A stretch of 64,000 nucleotides of DNA from contig JAEWQV010000034.1 in NCBI GenBank assembly GCA_023399055.1, positions 1-64,000 of the forward strand, read 5' to 3'. The translations under genes and the position numbers were made by a program. Source of the stretch: Bacillota bacterium (lineage in GTDB: Bacteria > Bacillota > Clostridia > Lachnospirales > Lachnospiraceae). Below the pieces are notes generated by a model. That model did no database searches, had not been told where the DNA came from, and worked only from the letters and a program-made list of their open reading frames with translations. Numbering within the stretch: position 1 is the stretch's first letter; every line of letters begins with the position of its first letter. Positions 62,281-64,000 of the stretch are shown here, in pieces.

Positions 62281-63216
62281 TTACATAAATTTTTTCTTCT
62301 TAAAATATATAAAGCAAATAGCTGCAATTACAATACTTAATACAATTACATATAGATATCCATAACGCCAGTTTAATTCAGGCATAGTTGTAAAATTCAT
62401 TCCATACCAGCCAACAATTAAGGTCAACGGAAGAAAAATAGTTGTGATAACGGTAAACATTTTCATGGTTTTGTTCATATCATTATCAAGTTGCGCGTGG
62501 TAGGATTCACGTACATGGATACTATATTCCTGTAACATACGTACATTATTACAAAGACGAGTTGCCTTACTTGAAAATATACTAAAATAATGCAAATTTT
62601 CTACTTGAAAGATATCACTGGCATTCTCCTCAAGTTCTTCGCCGATAGCGATGAACTGTTGATAATAGTTATCCAACAAAAGAAGTTTTTTTCGTAGTGC
62701 GGTTATCTGATGATTAAAATCATCATCTATGGTTCTATTAATAATTCTATCCTCATGTTCGCTAATATCATTTTCGATTTCAATAAGTAAAGAATAATTC
62801 TCATTAAGAAAACCCTCAAGAAAACCAAAAATCAAGCGTTCCTGTGTAATCTTTGATAAGTTTATTTGACCTAAAAGGTCGAGAACTCTTAGCTTTGTAC
62901 TATCGTCCTTGTCTTCAATTATAACAATGAGAAGAAGATTGTTTTTAATATAAACACCGATGCGATCTTGAACTTTAATAATTTGACCAGGATTAAGGCC
63001 AATGATTACTCCGAATAAATAATTGTAGTAGGAGTTAAAAGTACTGTGTAGATTTTGCACTTCATTTTTACATTCTTCAACTGTCATTGAGGAGAAACCA
63101 AATGTTTCATATTGTTGCTCAAGCTCACTCAGAGAAATAAAACCAAGTGTTAGGCAGTCTTCTCTAATATCTTTAAACGCTATTTCTGTAATCCCGTCCT
63201 GTATCTGATAGTACAT
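62281..63216 (-). CDS. corA: CorA family magnesium transporter
   Basis: A 311-residue protein with a large cytoplasmic N-terminal domain (about 1-245), a long helix and two C-terminal membrane segments (about 250-272 and 285-305). The selectivity motif YGMNF lies between them (about 276-280), and the basic end KKKKFM follows. It forms a pentameric Mg2+ channel. The minus-strand ribosome site is AAGGAAGG. I saw no M-box Mg riboswitch upstream. Confidence 0.92.
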   Translation of the reverse strand: MYYQIQDGITEIAFKDIREDCLTLGFISLSELEQQYETFGFSSMTVEECKNEVQNLHSTFNSYYNYLFGVIIGLNPGQIIKVQDRIGVYIKNNLLLIVIIEDKDDSTKLRVLDLLGQINLSKITQERLIFGFLEGFLNENYSLLIEIENDISEHEDRIINRTIDDDFNHQITALRKKLLLLDNYYQQFIAIGEELEENASDIFQVENLHYFSIFSSKATRLCNNVRMLQEYSIHVRESYHAQLDNDMNKTMKMFTVITTIFLPLTLIVGWYGMNFTTMPELNWRYGYLYVIVLSIVIAAICFIYFKKKKFM

Positions 63217-63369
63217 ACGATTAATCCTTCCTTTATCCTAAATTACTTAAATTATAAATGAATATTTCCGTGATATTGATCCTCAATGATAGTAAGTATT
63301 ATCAAATTAATTTTAGTTAAGTTAAGAATATTATAACCTGTACTGCTAATAAGTAAAGAATTAAAGAAG

Positions 63370-63446
63370 GAAATAAAAAGAAAGAAATAAAAAGAAAGAT
63401 GGGAGATAGAAAGAAGATAGAAGCTGAAGATAGAAAGAAGATAGAA
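63370..63446. repeat. Purine-rich short tandem repeats
   Basis: GAAATAAAAAGAAA occurs twice in tandem (63370-63397), and the 19-mer AGATAGAAAGAAGATAGAA occurs at 63404-63422 and 63428-63446, a 24-bp period. The strand is almost only A and G with T at intervals. It lies in the 419-base gap between corA and the last gene; the rest of that gap is AT-rich without a gene. Confidence 0.7.
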
Positions 63447-63635
63447 ATGATAGAAAATATATATTAATTTGAATTGGGTACAAAATAATGGACAGTATTT
63501 GTAAATTAAGGTAAAATATTGAATAAATAAGGTGATGAAAGATCTCAAATGTATAGTCAATTGAAAATTACCGTCTATATTAATGTATCTATATAGTGTT
63601 AAAAAACAAGTTACATACAGCAGGGAGGAACCAAA

Positions 63636-64000
63636 ATGAAGATTCAAAAACCTTTTTCAAAGAAACTTAAACTGTTGTTATCCTTCGTAATAGTCTTCGC
63701 AATCTTTGGCATTATTTTCGGATATAAATATATTAATGAGAAAAATGAATATCATGAGATAATGAATATGGCGAATGTCCATTTTCAGGACAATAACTAT
63801 GAAAAAGCAATGGCATATTATCGAAAAGTATTAATAAAGAAGCCTAATTATGAAACTGCATTAAATAAAATAAATGAAATTCAAACCTTACAACTTACGA
63901 ATTGTGTTGATACAATACGGGAGTATCTGTCAAATGGGGATTATGATCAGGCGTTGATAGCGTTACAAGGACTAAAAATTAAAAAGGGTGATCTGATCTA
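63636..64000 (+). CDS. Membrane-anchored TPR-like protein (N-terminal part)
   Basis: An ATG after CAGGGAGG opens a frame that runs to the window end (121 codons visible). It has a basic N-terminus, a membrane segment (about residues 13-33) and then helical repeats with FQDNNYEKAMAYYRKVLIKKPNYETAL (split around residue 60), the pattern of a TPR unit. The C-terminal part lies beyond the window. Function unknown. Confidence 0.7.
   Translation, partial: MKIQKPFSKKLKLLLSFVIVFAIFGIIFGYKYINEKNEYHEIMNMANVHFQDNNYEKAMAYYRKVLIKKPNYETALNKINEIQTLQLTNCVDTIREYLSNGDYDQALIALQGLKIKKGDLI

Noticed and set aside
63217..63369. M-box magnesium riboswitch upstream of corA
   Set aside because: None of the conserved M-box blocks could be found on the minus strand; the region is plain AT-rich DNA.

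Overview
The window is AT-rich DNA from a Gram-positive, spore-forming anaerobe, most like a Lachnospiraceae/Clostridia species. The evidence is strong AGGAGG-type ribosome sites, a CotF-type spore coat protein, a SleL-like LysM/glycosidase, a GerMN lipoprotein, [FeFe]-hydrogenase maturases HydE and HydG, a pyrophosphate-dependent phosphofructokinase and a desulfoferrodoxin. I saw no rRNA, tRNA or CRISPR array.

Layout. Bases 1-375 are the 3' end of a group II intron. Bases 658-11386 form an accessory secretion/bacteriocin island: an orphan LytTR response regulator, an unrecognised secreted Cys-containing protein, a membrane-anchored protein, a MacB-like ABC system (one ATPase, two FtsX-type permeases), a CPBP-family intramembrane protease, and then a lactococcin-972-type cassette (precursor, DUF1430-like membrane protein, ATPase). 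Bases 11534-15840 carry the phosphofructokinase gene and a three-gene ABC-2 exporter operon. That operon has a complete attenuator in front of it: promoter, 21-residue leader peptide, mutually exclusive hairpins and a terminator.

Bases 16083-29684 hold mixed housekeeping and accessory genes (GNAT, Nudix, HAD, kinase-like, nitrilase, Fpg-like). A guanidine-I riboswitch lies here in front of a truncated gdx/sugE-type gene. Bases 29692-32478 hold a structured RNA with its own promoter and terminator, followed by hydE-hydG. Bases 32588-49805 include a diguanylate cyclase, an Smr-less MutS2-like protein with a long leader containing a probable MITE, a CcdA-thioredoxin fusion, MarR/DegV, a DUF255 protein, Nudix, a YcaQ-like protein, a cation/proton antiporter and a spore glycosidase.

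Bases 50069-56446 hold a wall-anchored starch-binding-like protein, then xpt and a BMP-type nucleoside ABC transporter (lipoprotein, ATPase, two permeases), probably for purine salvage. Bases 56552-62170 contain a His-tailed MarR regulator under a consensus promoter with three copies of one 10-bp palindrome, a desulfoferrodoxin, an AlkD-like remnant, a beta-CASP nuclease and an HD-GYP phosphodiesterase. The window closes with corA, purine-rich tandem repeats and the start of a TPR-like membrane protein.

Several loci show decay or element insertion: truncated gdx, frameshifted GNAT and AlkD remnants, intron debris and two families of small palindromic elements. All function calls come from reading motifs by eye; no database search was run.
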